Source of the DNA: CAMAUF01 sp046152925
Lineage (GTDB): Bacteria > Chloroflexota > Dehalococcoidia > Tepidiformales > Tepidiformaceae
Direction of reading: 5' to 3'
DNA length: 33,130 nucleotides
Assembly (NCBI GenBank): GCA_046152925.1
Contig: JBJXFX010000094.1
Span: 1-33,130, forward strand
The first letter of the stretch is position 1. Every line of letters starts with the position of its first letter. A program made the position numbers and the translations under genes. A model generated the notes under the pieces. The model saw nothing but the letters and a program-made list of their open reading frames with translations. It was not told the DNA's origin and did not search any database. This document shows positions 14,345 through 22,873 of this stretch, in pieces.

Positions 14345-14881
14345 GTGACACCGTTCGAGCGCTACCGGCAGGGTGAGCAGACGGCTGCCTCCGGCGTGGC
14401 CGATGCCTACGTGCCCGCGGCCTACAGGCTCGCCTTCACGCTCTTGGAGGATGCGGCCGACGCCGAGGCCGCCGCCCAGGAAGGCCTCGCCCTCGCGTTG
14501 GAGCTCGCCCCCGTGTTCGACCCAGCCGTCGACGACGAGCGCCGCTGGATCCTCAGCCTCGTGCGCAGGAAGGCGTTGGAACGCAGGCGCGGCCGAACGC
14601 GGAGCCGCTGGCCCGGCCGCGGCCGCTCGATCGCCAAGGTGGACCTCCCCCATCACATTGTCGAGCGCCTCCATGGCCTGTCGCCCGAGGTTGCGGCGCG
14701 CGCCGTCGGCGTGCTCGCTAGCGGCCAGGGCGAGGCCGTTTGGCAGGCCTTCGCCCAGGGCCGCTCGCCAGCGGAGATCGGAGCGGACCAAGGCATCTCC
14801 GTCTGGGAAGCGCGCGAACGCCTCCGCCGCGGGCTCCAGGATATCCAGGACCAGCTCGCCGGCCACGAGGTCGCGGAATGA
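14345..14881 (+). CDS. ECF-type sigma factor (sigma-70 family)
   Basis: 178 residues if it starts at the GTG at 14345. In-frame ATGs at 14270 and 14291 would add an unconserved Pro/Arg-rich stretch. Region 2 is AYVPAAYRLAFTLLEDAADAEAAAQEGLALALEL and RRWILSLVRRKALERRRGR. Region 4 is LSPEVAARAVGVLASGQGEAVWQAFAQGRSPAEIGADQGISVWEARERLRRGLQDI, with an expected helix-turn-helix. Both are diverged from well-known ECF groups. It overlaps the anti-sigma gene by 4 nt (ATGA), the standard arrangement for a sigma factor and its membrane inhibitor. Confidence 0.75.
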   Translation: MTPFERYRQGEQTAASGVADAYVPAAYRLAFTLLEDAADAEAAAQEGLALALELAPVFDPAVDDERRWILSLVRRKALERRRGRTRSRWPGRGRSIAKVDLPHHIVERLHGLSPEVAARAVGVLASGQGEAVWQAFAQGRSPAEIGADQGISVWEARERLRRGLQDIQDQLAGHEVAE

Positions 14882-17118
14882 ACCACGACCAAGCGCGCGA
14901 CCTGCTTGCCGAACTCGCGCTCGACGTGATTGCCGACGACGACCGCAAGGGCGTCGAAAGCCACATCGCGGACTGCGAAATCTGCGAGCTCGAAGGCAAG
15001 CTCTACATCCAGGCGACCGCGTTGCTGCCGATCGCCGCCCTCGCCGGCCCCCGCGATATCGATGCCGACGCTTTGGACAGGATTCGCGCTGTCCTGCTCA
15101 AGGATGCCCAGGTTCACGTGCCCCCGCGGCCGCGCCTCAAGAGCAATCCGCCGATCCGCGCGCCCCATGCCGACGCGATCTCCGTGCACGCGCCGCATCC
15201 CCAGAAGGAGCGCGGCCTGCGCGGTGTGTTGCGCCGCGGCCCCGCTGAAGCCCGCCACGAAGACGACGACTTCAGCAGCGACCTCTTCGCCGACGTCACG
15301 CCGTTGACGGAAGAGGAGGTCGCGATCCGCAATCTCGAGCGTGACTGGGACGACGACGGAGTCGACGACCCGGGCCGGCGGCTCCCTTGGCGCCGCCGGC
15401 GAGACGCGCCCGTTGCGCTCGCGCCGCCAGTCGAGGCCGTCGCTCCGGCTCCGCCTCGGCCCGCTCCGGTCCCGCCACCGCAGCCGGCGGTCCTCGCTCC
15501 GCCCGCGGCGGTCCCGGCGCCGGTGGCCCGTTTGGAGGCGCCGCCGGTCAAGGCCCCTCTGCCAGCGCCCACTCCCGCTTTTGCCGAGCCGGATGCACCC
15601 GCGGGCCCAACCGAGCGTAAGCGCGGCGGGTTCGGCTTCGGCCGTTTGCGGCGTCAGGCCGGCCGCGACGAGGAAGGCAGCGACGCCGACTTTTCCTTTA
15701 TCGCCCTTCCACCGCCGCCCGAGCCGCGCGAAGTGGCGCCGCTCGCCGCGCCAGAAGCACTAGCACCACGCTCGGGAGAGGTTCCGGGTGCGCCGTCGCC
15801 AGAGCGAGTGGACCTGCCCCAAGAGCTCAGCCTCGAATCGCCCGTCGCGGCCAACGCGCTGCCGGGAGACGCCGGCCCGCAAGCGGCCCCGGAAACGGCC
15901 GACGCCGTGCTGGCACCCGATCTTGCCGCTAGCGTCGATCTCCAGAGCGAGCCGCCGGCCCCGCAAGCGACCGAGGCCCAGCTACGACTCGACGGCGCGG
16001 GCGCCGAATCGCAGCAGTTCCCCGCTCCCGAGCCTGAGGCAGACCTCGCCGGCGAAGCGCTCGCGCCCGCCGCCGCGAGGGGTGAGCCGAGCAAGCCGCC
16101 GGCCCCTGCTCCGCCAGCTGCGCGCCCAGCGGCTGACCCGTTCGCGTTCGTCGACGACCTCATCACCGACGACGACTTCGGCGGCGATGGCCCGCACCTT
16201 GATGGCGAAGGCGACGACGGCGCGCGCCGCGCACCGCCCGGCCCTTCGACTCGCCGCCGCGGCCTCGGCCGGGCCCGGCGCGGCCATCACGAACACGACG
16301 ACGACTGGCCGGCCGAGGCCGGCGCCGACGCGTTCGGCGTCCCGCCGGACCTCGGAGAAGAACCCTCCGTCTATGCGGGAGACCCGGGACGCCGTCGCTT
16401 CCTCAACCGCATCCGGGAGGAGTCCCAGGCTGAGCTGGTCACCGCGATCCCCGAGTTCCGGGGAGACCGTGCGCTCGATGACGCGATCCACCTCGCCGTC
16501 GCGCCGACGATCCTCGCCGTGCCCGGCGTGACCTCGCCAATGCCGGGCACCATCCTGAGCAAGTATGATCCAGATGAGGACGACGAAGCTGAGGAGGACG
16601 ACGCTGTGCCGGTCCGGAGGGCCGAGTTCGATGAGGACGATGAAGGCGAGGACGCTGGGAGCTGGCGCGCCTGGACGATCATGCTCGGCATCATTGCCGT
16701 CGCCGCTATCGCCGGCCTCGGCTACACCTTCTTTCAGCTCCGCGAGACCCGCGACGAGGCCAATGTCCTCCAACAAAAAGTCCAGTCGTTCGCCGTCCAA
16801 ATTGGCCTCCGGGGCGATGACTTCACCGGTATCGCCTATATGCTGCCGACCTACAACAGCGGGATCATCATTTTCGACGGCATCCCCAGCCTCCCTCCGG
16901 GACGCGAGTACGTCGTCTGGGCCGAAGGCTCAGAGGGCATCAAGAACATCCGCGCGTTTCAGCCGTCCACGCCTTCGCGGACCTATGTGGACCTCGGCCG
17001 CATGCCCCCAGGCTTTCGGCGTATCTTCATTACTGAAGAGGGCCGCTCGCGGAGTGGACTTCGTGTCCAAAGTCCCAGCGGCCAGGTGTTAGTCGATGGG
17101 TTCCCACCCGTCCGCTGA
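14878..17118 (+). CDS. Very large membrane anti-sigma factor (zinc-binding N-terminus, RskA-like C-terminus)
   Basis: 746 residues; typical RskA-type anti-sigma factors have about 230. The N-terminus HIADCEIC (29-36) has the H-x3-C-x2-C zinc anti-sigma motif. About 500 residues of low-complexity Pro/Ala/Glu/Asp sequence follow, with acidic patches such as DDDFSSDLF and DPFAFVDDLITDDDF and basic patches such as RRGLGRARRG. One membrane helix lies at about 598-621, then a short coiled coil and an RskA-like extracellular domain (GIIIFDGIPSLPPGREYVVWAEG; PPGFRRIFITEEG). It should hold the upstream ECF factor at the membrane and release it on proteolysis. The long cytoplasmic segment is the unusual part. 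The ATG overlaps the sigma stop. Confidence 0.8.
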   Translation: MNHDQARDLLAELALDVIADDDRKGVESHIADCEICELEGKLYIQATALLPIAALAGPRDIDADALDRIRAVLLKDAQVHVPPRPRLKSNPPIRAPHADAISVHAPHPQKERGLRGVLRRGPAEARHEDDDFSSDLFADVTPLTEEEVAIRNLERDWDDDGVDDPGRRLPWRRRRDAPVALAPPVEAVAPAPPRPAPVPPPQPAVLAPPAAVPAPVARLEAPPVKAPLPAPTPAFAEPDAPAGPTERKRGGFGFGRLRRQAGRDEEGSDADFSFIALPPPPEPREVAPLAAPEALAPRSGEVPGAPSPERVDLPQELSLESPVAANALPGDAGPQAAPETADAVLAPDLAASVDLQSEPPAPQATEAQLRLDGAGAESQQFPAPEPEADLAGEALAPAAARGEPSKPPAPAPPAARPAADPFAFVDDLITDDDFGGDGPHLDGEGDDGARRAPPGPSTRRRGLGRARRGHHEHDDDWPAEAGADAFGVPPDLGEEPSVYAGDPGRRRFLNRIREESQAELVTAIPEFRGDRALDDAIHLAVAPTILAVPGVTSPMPGTILSKYDPDEDDEAEEDDAVPVRRAEFDEDDEGEDAGSWRAWTIMLGIIAVAAIAGLGYTFFQLRETRDEANVLQQKVQSFAVQIGLRGDDFTGIAYMLPTYNSGIIIFDGIPSLPPGREYVVWAEGSEGIKNIRAFQPSTPSRTYVDLGRMPPGFRRIFITEEGRSRSGLRVQSPSGQVLVDGFPPVR

Positions 17119-17148
17119 CGTTTCCGTGTTCAGGAAGGCAGGGGTAGC

Positions 17149-17370
17149 ATGCCGATGGCCCAATCGAGATCGGACGTGGCCCGGTGGGGGGAGCAGCACT
17201 TGAGGACGGCGAACTATGCCTTCTCGGTGATCTCGATCATCCTCGGACTCGCCCTCATCCTGTTTATGCTCACCCAGGGCGTGGGCTGGAACATCGGCGT
17301 GGGCATTGGGATCATCTTGGTGATGAACGGCGCGGTCCGCCTCTGGTTCGCGCAGGATGATGACGACTGA
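17149..17370 (+). CDS. Small two-helix membrane protein
   Basis: 73 residues with hydrophobic segments at about 21-42 (NYAFSVISIILGLALILFML) and 47-67 (NIGVGIGIILVMNGAVRLWF), a short amphipathic start and an acidic DDDD end. No family is recognised. A purine-rich AGGAAGG site lies upstream; a second ATG two codons later is also possible. It lies 30 nt after the anti-sigma gene and 29 nt before the universal stress gene, so it is probably in the same transcript. A 5-bp hairpin (17372-17385) lies just after it. Confidence 0.7.
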   Translation: MPMAQSRSDVARWGEQHLRTANYAFSVISIILGLALILFMLTQGVGWNIGVGIGIILVMNGAVRLWFAQDDDD

Positions 17371-17399
17371 GCGGCCAGAAGGCCGTTTGAGGGGCGCCG

Positions 17400-17870
17400 A
17401 TGGCCAGCCAATTTACCGTCCTGATCGGGGTTACCAATAGCCACGCGAGCCTGGAGGCCGTGACTGCGGCTGGCCCGATCGTGCGCGCCAGGCGAGCGAA
17501 GGTGATCCTCGGGCACGTCCTGGAGGTCGCACGCCACTTGCCCCTGCAGGAGCGACAGGAGGTGGAAGCCCGACGCGGCGACCAGGTCCTTCGTCGCGCC
17601 GAAGAGGCCGCCAAAGAGGCTGGCTACCACGCCGCCGGCGAGCTGCTCCAGGCCCGCGAAGCTGGCCAGGGCATCCTCGACGAAGCCCGCGACAAAGAGG
17701 TCGACCTCATCGTCCTTGGCGTGCCCGCCCATCGCGAGTTCGGTGGGTTCTCCCTGGGGCGGACAGCGGAGTACGTCCTTCGCCACGCGTCCTGTGAAGT
17801 CTGGGTCGTGCGCGGAAGCACGACCCCTTCGCACGCGCACCACGAATCCTACGAGGTGGAGCGAAGATGA
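17400..17870 (+). CDS. Universal stress protein (UspA family)
   Basis: 156 residues of Rossmann-like Usp fold. It starts QFTVLIGVTNSHASLEAV, has KVILGHVLEVARHLP and ends with the ATP-loop region LIVLGVPAHREFGGFSLGRTAEYVLRHASCEVWVVR. The usual GSxGRS...LGS(T/V)S pattern is partly changed (GVPAH...LGRT), so nucleotide binding is likely but not certain. GAGGGG precedes the ATG. It overlaps the first TrkA-type gene by 4 nt, which suggests a role in regulating potassium or ion uptake together with the two TrkA proteins. Confidence 0.85.
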   Translation: MASQFTVLIGVTNSHASLEAVTAAGPIVRARRAKVILGHVLEVARHLPLQERQEVEARRGDQVLRRAEEAAKEAGYHAAGELLQAREAGQGILDEARDKEVDLIVLGVPAHREFGGFSLGRTAEYVLRHASCEVWVVRGSTTPSHAHHESYEVERR

Positions 17871-18286
17871 ACGTCCTGATCATGGGCTGTGGCCGCGTCG
17901 GCGCCAGAATCGCCGGGATCCTCGACCAACAGGGCAACGCCGTCACGGTCCTCGATACCAACGCCGCGGCCTTTCGCCGCCTCTCAGATAGCTACCAGGG
18001 CAAGCGCCACGTAGGCAACGGCATGGACGGCCCGGTCCTCGAACGCTGCGGGATCCGGGAGATGGACGCCTTCCTCGCCTGCACCCAGGGCGACAACCGG
18101 AACTATTTCGCAAGCATGGTGGCCAAAGAGATTTACGGCGTGCACCGGGTCCTCTGCCGGATCTATGACCCCGTCCGCGAGCAGATCTTCCGCGAGCTTG
18201 GACTCGAGACATTTAGCCCGACCAGCATCGGGGCGCAGATCATGGTGGACATGCTCGTCAAGAACGAGCGCCCCGGAGCGAGGTAG
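17867..18286 (+). CDS. TrkA N-terminal (RCK) NAD-binding protein, short form
   Basis: 139 residues, a single RCK Rossmann domain. GCGRVG at 7-12 binds the dinucleotide and the acidic Asp30 at the end of beta-2 indicates NAD preference. GKRHVGNGMDGPVLERCGIREMDAFLACTQGDNRNYFASMVAKEIYGVHRVLCRIYDP is the rest of the conserved core. The TrkA-C domain is absent. Such proteins gate K+ channels or transporters. It overlaps the stress-protein gene and is followed 4 nt later by a second TrkA gene with a C-terminal domain, so the two probably form a hetero-oligomer. No TrkH/KtrB membrane subunit is in the window. Confidence 0.88.
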   Translation: MNVLIMGCGRVGARIAGILDQQGNAVTVLDTNAAAFRRLSDSYQGKRHVGNGMDGPVLERCGIREMDAFLACTQGDNRNYFASMVAKEIYGVHRVLCRIYDPVREQIFRELGLETFSPTSIGAQIMVDMLVKNERPGAR

Positions 18287-18290
18287 CACG

Positions 18291-18965
18291 ATGTATGTCT
18301 TGATAGCCGGTGGCGGCAAAGTCGGTTTCTATCTCGCCCAGGAGCTCCTCAACCAACAGCACGAGGTCCTCGTCGTCGAGCGCGATGGCGCCCGCTGCGC
18401 CGCGATTGTCGATGAACTCGGAAGCTATGTGCTGAACGGCGACGGCTGTGAAGCGACCACCCTCGATGCCGCGGGCGTCGCCCGAGCGGACCTTGTCGCG
18501 GCCGTGACCGGAGACGACGAGGACAACCTCGTCGTCTGCGAGATCGCCCGCAAGCGCGGCGTCCCACGCACCATCGCCCGGATCAACAACCCTAAGAACG
18601 AAGCGCTCTTCAAGAAGCGCGGCATCGAGACCACCATCTCCGCCACCACCGCCGTGCTCGCCCAAATCGAACAGGAGCTGCCGACGCAAGCGATGATCCC
18701 GTTGCTCCAGCTTGCAAGCGGCCTCCAGCTCGTCGAGTTCCGCCTCTCGGCGAGCTCGCCCGCCGTTGGCCGCTCGGTCGGGCAGGTCCTCCTGCCGCCC
18801 GAGTCGCTCATCTCGCTTGTTGTCGATGAAGGCGGCGTCCCGCGCATCCCGACCAGCCAAACGCGGCTCTCCGCCGGCGATGCCCTGGTTGTCGCGACGC
18901 GCCGCGAGTCGGTCGACCTCCTGCGTGACGCGCTCGTGGGCGCGCCCCGCGGCCTGGAGACCTAG
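18291..18965 (+). CDS. trkA: TrkA family potassium uptake regulator (RCK_N plus RCK_C)
   Basis: 224 residues starting MYVLIAGGGKVGFYLAQ. GGGKVG (7-12) and Glu30 form the NAD site, and GDGCEATTLDAAGVARADLVAAVTGDDEDNLVVCEIARKRGVPRTIARINNPKNEALF is the TrkA-N core. From about 140 a TrkA-C domain (LVEFRLSASSPAVGRSVGQVLLPPESLISLVV...LSAGDALVVATRRESV) completes the layout. The frame is open upstream to 18165 but the start at ATG after GAGCGAGG matches the family. It is a ligand-binding regulator of K+ uptake. It lies 4 nt after the short paralog and 2 nt before pheA. Confidence 0.92.
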   Translation: MYVLIAGGGKVGFYLAQELLNQQHEVLVVERDGARCAAIVDELGSYVLNGDGCEATTLDAAGVARADLVAAVTGDDEDNLVVCEIARKRGVPRTIARINNPKNEALFKKRGIETTISATTAVLAQIEQELPTQAMIPLLQLASGLQLVEFRLSASSPAVGRSVGQVLLPPESLISLVVDEGGVPRIPTSQTRLSAGDALVVATRRESVDLLRDALVGAPRGLET

Positions 18966-18967
18966 CG

Positions 18968-19786
18968 ATGAAGGTTGGCTATCTGGGGCCGCCAGGGACC
19001 TTTGGCGAAGAGGCTGCAACCCGCCTCGGCGCGGGCGCCGAGCTCGTGCCGTTCAGTTCGCACGCCGCCGCCGCCCAGGCGGCCGAGGCCGGCTCTGTCG
19101 ATGCGAGCGTGCTGGCGATCGAGAACTCGCTCAACGGCTCGGTCGCGGAGACGCTCGACATCCTGATCCACGAAACCTCGCTCACCATCCAGGCCGAGGC
19201 CACGATCGCCATCACCCACTACCTCGCCGCCACGGCGGGGACCGCGCTTGCGGATGTCCGCGTCGTCTATTCGCACCCCCACGCGATCAACCAGTGCAGC
19301 CGCTTCCTCGGCAAGGCGCTCCCCGGCGCCCAATTCGAAGCCGCCCTTTCGACGGCCGAAGCCGTGCGCCTCGCGCTCGCGAAGGGTGGTGGCGCGGCGG
19401 CGATCGCGAACCTTCGGGCGATCGAGCTCTACGGCGCCGAAGTCATCGCCTCAGGAATCCAAGATTCCGGCAACAACGTCACCCGCTTCGTCCTCCTGGG
19501 CCGCGGCGACCCCGTTCCCACCGGCGACGACCGGACGTCGATCGCTTTCTGGTTCGCGAACGACCGGCCCGGCGCCTTGGCCGGCGTCCTTAACGAGTTC
19601 GCGGCACGCGGGATCAATTGCAGCAAGATCGAAAGCCGCCCCACCAAAGAAGTCGTGGGCGAATACGTCTTCCTGATCGACTTCGATGGGCACCGCGACG
19701 ACCCACGCGGGCGGGAGATCCTTGCGGCCATCGCGCCCCTTTGTTCGCGCGTCAAAGTCTTCGGCAGCCACCCAAAGGCGCACTAG
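18968..19786 (+). CDS. pheA: Prephenate dehydratase
   Basis: 272 residues, a monofunctional enzyme converting prephenate to phenylpyruvate in phenylalanine synthesis. The catalytic domain starts KVGYLGPPGTFGEEAATRL, contains VLAIENSLNGSVAETLD, and has the catalytic Thr172 in NNVTRF (169-174). The ACT domain (about 190-268) senses phenylalanine; its ESRP motif is at 222-225. No chorismate mutase domain is fused. The start codon is only 2 nt after the trkA stop, so it is co-transcribed with the TrkA genes, although the functional link is unclear. Confidence 0.95.
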   Translation: MKVGYLGPPGTFGEEAATRLGAGAELVPFSSHAAAAQAAEAGSVDASVLAIENSLNGSVAETLDILIHETSLTIQAEATIAITHYLAATAGTALADVRVVYSHPHAINQCSRFLGKALPGAQFEAALSTAEAVRLALAKGGGAAAIANLRAIELYGAEVIASGIQDSGNNVTRFVLLGRGDPVPTGDDRTSIAFWFANDRPGALAGVLNEFAARGINCSKIESRPTKEVVGEYVFLIDFDGHRDDPRGREILAAIAPLCSRVKVFGSHPKAH

Positions 19787-19836
19787 GCCTGCGCTGGCTC
19801 GTACACTGTGGCCACCCCTTCCCGGAGGCTGACCAG

Positions 19837-20835
19837 ATGGACCCTCGCGACGAATTCATGCACCCGGTTGGCGAAGACCGCGCCTGGTCGGAGAGCTACT
19901 ACTTCAACTTCTACGATGGCGAGACAGGCGTCGGCATGTTCGCCCGGATGGGGTTCCGCGCGAACGACGGGACCGTCGACGGCCTCTGTGGCATCTACCT
20001 CGGCGGGCGCCACGTCGCCTTCATCTACGCGCGCGAACGCCTCCCCGAGCCCTACGACACGCTCCGCGCTGGTGGCCTGAGCCTCGAACGTCGCGAGCCG
20101 TTCAAGCGCTGGGGTGTGAAGTACTCCGGCCCGGCCCAAGACATCGCCGACGACCGCGTCCTGATTACGCGTCGCAAGGAGCGGCCCGCCGACTGGTTTA
20201 CCCCCGCCCACGCCGAGATGGACCTCACCTTCGAGGCACTGAACGACCCGTACTACACGCCGGGCAGCGGCCTCCACGGCCACTTCGAGCAGGTCGGCCG
20301 CGTCCACGGTGTCGTTTCCGTTGGTGACTCGCGCGTTGCGGTCGACGGCTTCGGCGTCCGCGACAAGTCCTGGGGCCCGCGCACCTGGCAGGCCGGCAAC
20401 CGCCCCGCCGGCGAACAACCGAAGCAGGCGCCGGTCGAGGACGACGCGACGCCTCGGCCGTTCATGCACTGGTTCAGCCTCAACTTCGGCCCAGACCTCG
20501 CAATCGGCTCAAGCTGCGGCCGCCGCGGCGACGAGATGCGCGGTGGCGGCTGGGTTTGGCGGGATGGCCAAAACTTCGTCCTCGAAGACGTCCTCGTCAC
20601 GAGCACCTACGACCCCGGGACGATCCTCCACGACAGCCTCGTCCTGACCGGCAAAGACAGCGGCGGCAAAGAGCACCGCGTCGAGGGCAAGCTGATCACG
20701 GTGACCGCGACGAAAATCCCGATGCCCGGCGGCGGCGCAACCTTCGTCAACGAGGGCCTCGCCCGCTTCGAGACCGGCGGCAAGGTTGGCTACGGGATCG
20801 CCGAGTATTGGCACAGCGTTAAGGTCGACGAGTAA
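19837..20835 (+). CDS. CrtC/AttH-like lipocalin-fold protein (DUF7064/DUF7065-like)
   Basis: 332 residues from the ATG after a GGAGG site; a longer in-frame reading starting inside pheA is not supported. The sequence is beta-rich, begins with SESYYFNFYDGETGVGMFARMGFRAN and ends in a second beta domain. FGVRDKSWGPRTW resembles the RD-x-SWG-x-R motif of hydroxyneurosporene-synthase/AttH-like domains, which bind or alter hydrophobic ligands such as lipids or carotenoids. The role here is unknown. A TACACT -10-like hexamer lies about 30 nt upstream. The assignment is by motif only. Confidence 0.6.
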   Translation: MDPRDEFMHPVGEDRAWSESYYFNFYDGETGVGMFARMGFRANDGTVDGLCGIYLGGRHVAFIYARERLPEPYDTLRAGGLSLERREPFKRWGVKYSGPAQDIADDRVLITRRKERPADWFTPAHAEMDLTFEALNDPYYTPGSGLHGHFEQVGRVHGVVSVGDSRVAVDGFGVRDKSWGPRTWQAGNRPAGEQPKQAPVEDDATPRPFMHWFSLNFGPDLAIGSSCGRRGDEMRGGGWVWRDGQNFVLEDVLVTSTYDPGTILHDSLVLTGKDSGGKEHRVEGKLITVTATKIPMPGGGATFVNEGLARFETGGKVGYGIAEYWHSVKVDE

Positions 20836-20850
20836 GCCCACAGGCCGACG

Positions 20851-20884
20851 TATACTCCCCCTTCGGCGCCGGGTCCCGGCGCCG
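20851..20884 (+). promoter_or_regulatory. -10-like element and GC-rich hairpin before the 20905 hydrolase
   Basis: TATACT (20851-20856) matches the -10 consensus at five of six positions; no good -35 is seen. Eight bases later CGGCGCCGGG pairs perfectly with CCCGGCGCCG around a single T (20864-20884), a stem likely to form in the leader or to end the previous transcript. The GGAGG site follows. Confidence 0.35.
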
Positions 20885-20904
20885 GACTCTCGCGGAGGAT
20901 TGCG

Positions 20905-21762
20905 ATGCCGACCATCTCGCGGCCCGACGGGGCGACCATCTACTACGAGGTCCATGGCTCCGGCTACCCATTGCTCTTGATCGCCCCCGGTGGGGTCTCG
21001 AGTCAGGTTGAGTTCTGGCGGCGCGGGGCGATCAACCCGATCACCGCCTTCGCCTCGGACTTCCAGGTCATCGCGATGGATCAGCGGTTCGCCGGCCGCA
21101 GCCCGGCCCCGGCTGGCGCCTTCTCCTACGATGACTGCATCGCGGACCAGCTTGCCGTGCTCGACGCCGTCGGCGTCCCGCGCGCGCACGTCATGGGTGG
21201 CTGCATCGGTTGCGCCCACATCTGGCGGCTGATCGCGACGGCGCCCGAGCGCGTCACCGCCGCCGTCGCCCAAGACCCGGTCGGCCTCGACCACACGAAC
21301 TCGCTCGGCACCTTCTACGCGATGTTCAACGAAACCATGCGCGTCGCCCGGGCCGAGGGTGTCGCCTCCGTCGTCGCCGCAGCGCAGCGCGACCCGCTTT
21401 TCGTCACGAACAACGCGGCGGGCCCGTTCTCGGCCCGGCTGGCAACTGACGAAGCCTTCCGCGACGAGGTCCGCAAGATGACCGTCGAGAGCTACGTCGC
21501 CCTGGTGATCCGCTTCCGGGACGGCATGTGGCCCCCGAACCCGCCGTACTTCACCGTGAGCGAGGAGTGGATGAAGGCCTGCCCGGCCCCCGTGCTCGTT
21601 CTCCCCGGCCGCGACCCCTTCCACCCCACGAGCATCGCCGAGCAGGTCTGCCGCGATGCACCGAAGGGCCGCTGCCTTCCGGTCGATTGCCGCGAACCCG
21701 CCAACGTCGCCGCCACGGTGGAGGAGATCCGCGCCTTCTTGAAGGCGAATACCCCGGCCTGA
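20905..21762 (+). CDS. Alpha/beta hydrolase with cysteine at the nucleophile position
   Basis: 285 residues of alpha/beta-hydrolase fold. It starts ISRPDGATIYYEVHGSGYPLLLIAPGG. The nucleophile elbow is MGGCIGCA with Cys100 where Ser is usual. The acid is probably in LPGRDPFHP (about 232-240). The usual C-terminal GH catalytic His is not visible; the region reads VDCREPANVAATVEEIRAFL. The triad is therefore altered and the protein may be a non-classical hydrolase, an acyl-transfer enzyme or a binding protein. GGAGG precedes the ATG. It converges with the downstream oxidoreductase gene after 6 nt. Confidence 0.8.
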   Translation: MPTISRPDGATIYYEVHGSGYPLLLIAPGGVSSQVEFWRRGAINPITAFASDFQVIAMDQRFAGRSPAPAGAFSYDDCIADQLAVLDAVGVPRAHVMGGCIGCAHIWRLIATAPERVTAAVAQDPVGLDHTNSLGTFYAMFNETMRVARAEGVASVVAAAQRDPLFVTNNAAGPFSARLATDEAFRDEVRKMTVESYVALVIRFRDGMWPPNPPYFTVSEEWMKACPAPVLVLPGRDPFHPTSIAEQVCRDAPKGRCLPVDCREPANVAATVEEIRAFLKANTPA

Positions 21763-21768
21763 GGCCGC

Positions 21769-22839
21769 CTACCAGCCCGCCGGCAAGACCTCCGCCATCT
21801 CCACCACGCGCCGCTCCGCGATCGAGCGCTGCGCCGCGATCCCCATCGCCACGGCCCGCAGACCGTCCGCGGGCGTCACTTCGACCGGCCCTTCGCCCCG
21901 GATGGCCCGGATGAACGCCAGGTGCTCCAGGTAGCTTGAGCCGTGGTGGAACCCCTCGAACCGCACGCGCGGGTTAGGGGCAACCGCTTCCTCGCGCAGG
22001 TCGCCGCGGCGCGGCGCGACCACGAGGGTCGACGCGGGCAAGAAGCACTCGACTTTGCCGCGGTCCCCGGTCGCCGCGATCTCCTCCTGGTGCTTCGAAC
22101 CCTCCGCGAACATGCAGAGGTCCAGCGAGGCGCGCACACCATTCGCGAACTCCACAACGACCAGCGCGTTGTCCAGGATGTCCGGGGTCTCGCCGCCGTA
22201 GCGCTCCTTCAGGTGGTTCACGTCTTGCCCGCCGGAGGCGAAGACCCGCTCCGGCTCCGCCCCCACGATCACGCGCATCAGGTCGAAGAAGTGGCAGCAC
22301 TTCTCGACAAGCGTGCCGCCGGTGTTCCGGTTGAACCGGTTCCAATGCCCCACCTTCGGGAGAAACGGGAAGCGGTGTTCGCGGATCGCCAACATCCAGA
22401 GCTGCCCCGCTGTCCCTGCCCGCACCTCCTCGATGAGGCGCGCCACCGGCGCCATGTACCGGTACTCCATGCCAACCCAAGTGACCGCTTCGCGCCCCGC
22501 CGCCGCCCGGACGATCGCCTCGCAGTCAGCGATCGTCGTCGCAAGCGGTTTTTCGACCAGGATGTGCTTGCCGGTCGCGAAGCAATCGGGGAGCACCCCG
22601 GCGTGCGTGTGGTTCGGCGTCGCGACCACGACGGCGTCGATGTCGTCGCGCGCGAGGAGGGCCTGATAGCCCTCGAAGAGCACCGCGCCCGGCGCGTCGG
22701 CCGCGGCGGCCGCCCGCGACGCCTCCACCGGGTCGGCCACTGCCACCACCGTCGCCTCCGCAATCTGCGCGAGGTTGCGCAGGTGCTCCCGGCCCATCAG
22801 GCCCGCGCCGATCACGCCATAGCGGACGGGTGCTGCCAC
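21769..22839 (-). CDS. Gfo/Idh/MocA family NAD(P)-dependent oxidoreductase
   Basis: 356 residues starting at GTG after a GGAGG site. Rossmann motif GAGLMG (11-16), VVVATPNHTHA and the EKP motif (96-98) that supplies the catalytic Lys identify the family. The C-terminal alpha/beta domain contains GGTLVEKCCHFFDLMRVIVG, whose His is the usual second catalytic residue. Members oxidise or epimerise sugars and cyclitols; the substrate cannot be stated. There is no sugar gene cluster beside it. It ends just before the convergent hydrolase and lies 34 nt after the Thr/Pro-rich protein gene on the same strand. Confidence 0.92.
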   Translation of the reverse strand: MAAPVRYGVIGAGLMGREHLRNLAQIAEATVVAVADPVEASRAAAAADAPGAVLFEGYQALLARDDIDAVVVATPNHTHAGVLPDCFATGKHILVEKPLATTIADCEAIVRAAAGREAVTWVGMEYRYMAPVARLIEEVRAGTAGQLWMLAIREHRFPFLPKVGHWNRFNRNTGGTLVEKCCHFFDLMRVIVGAEPERVFASGGQDVNHLKERYGGETPDILDNALVVVEFANGVRASLDLCMFAEGSKHQEEIAATGDRGKVECFLPASTLVVAPRRGDLREEAVAPNPRVRFEGFHHGSSYLEHLAFIRAIRGEGPVEVTPADGLRAVAMGIAAQRSIAERRVVEMAEVLPAGW

Positions 22840-22873
22840 GGGCGACCTCCAGCAGCTGCCTTCGATGGGGCGG

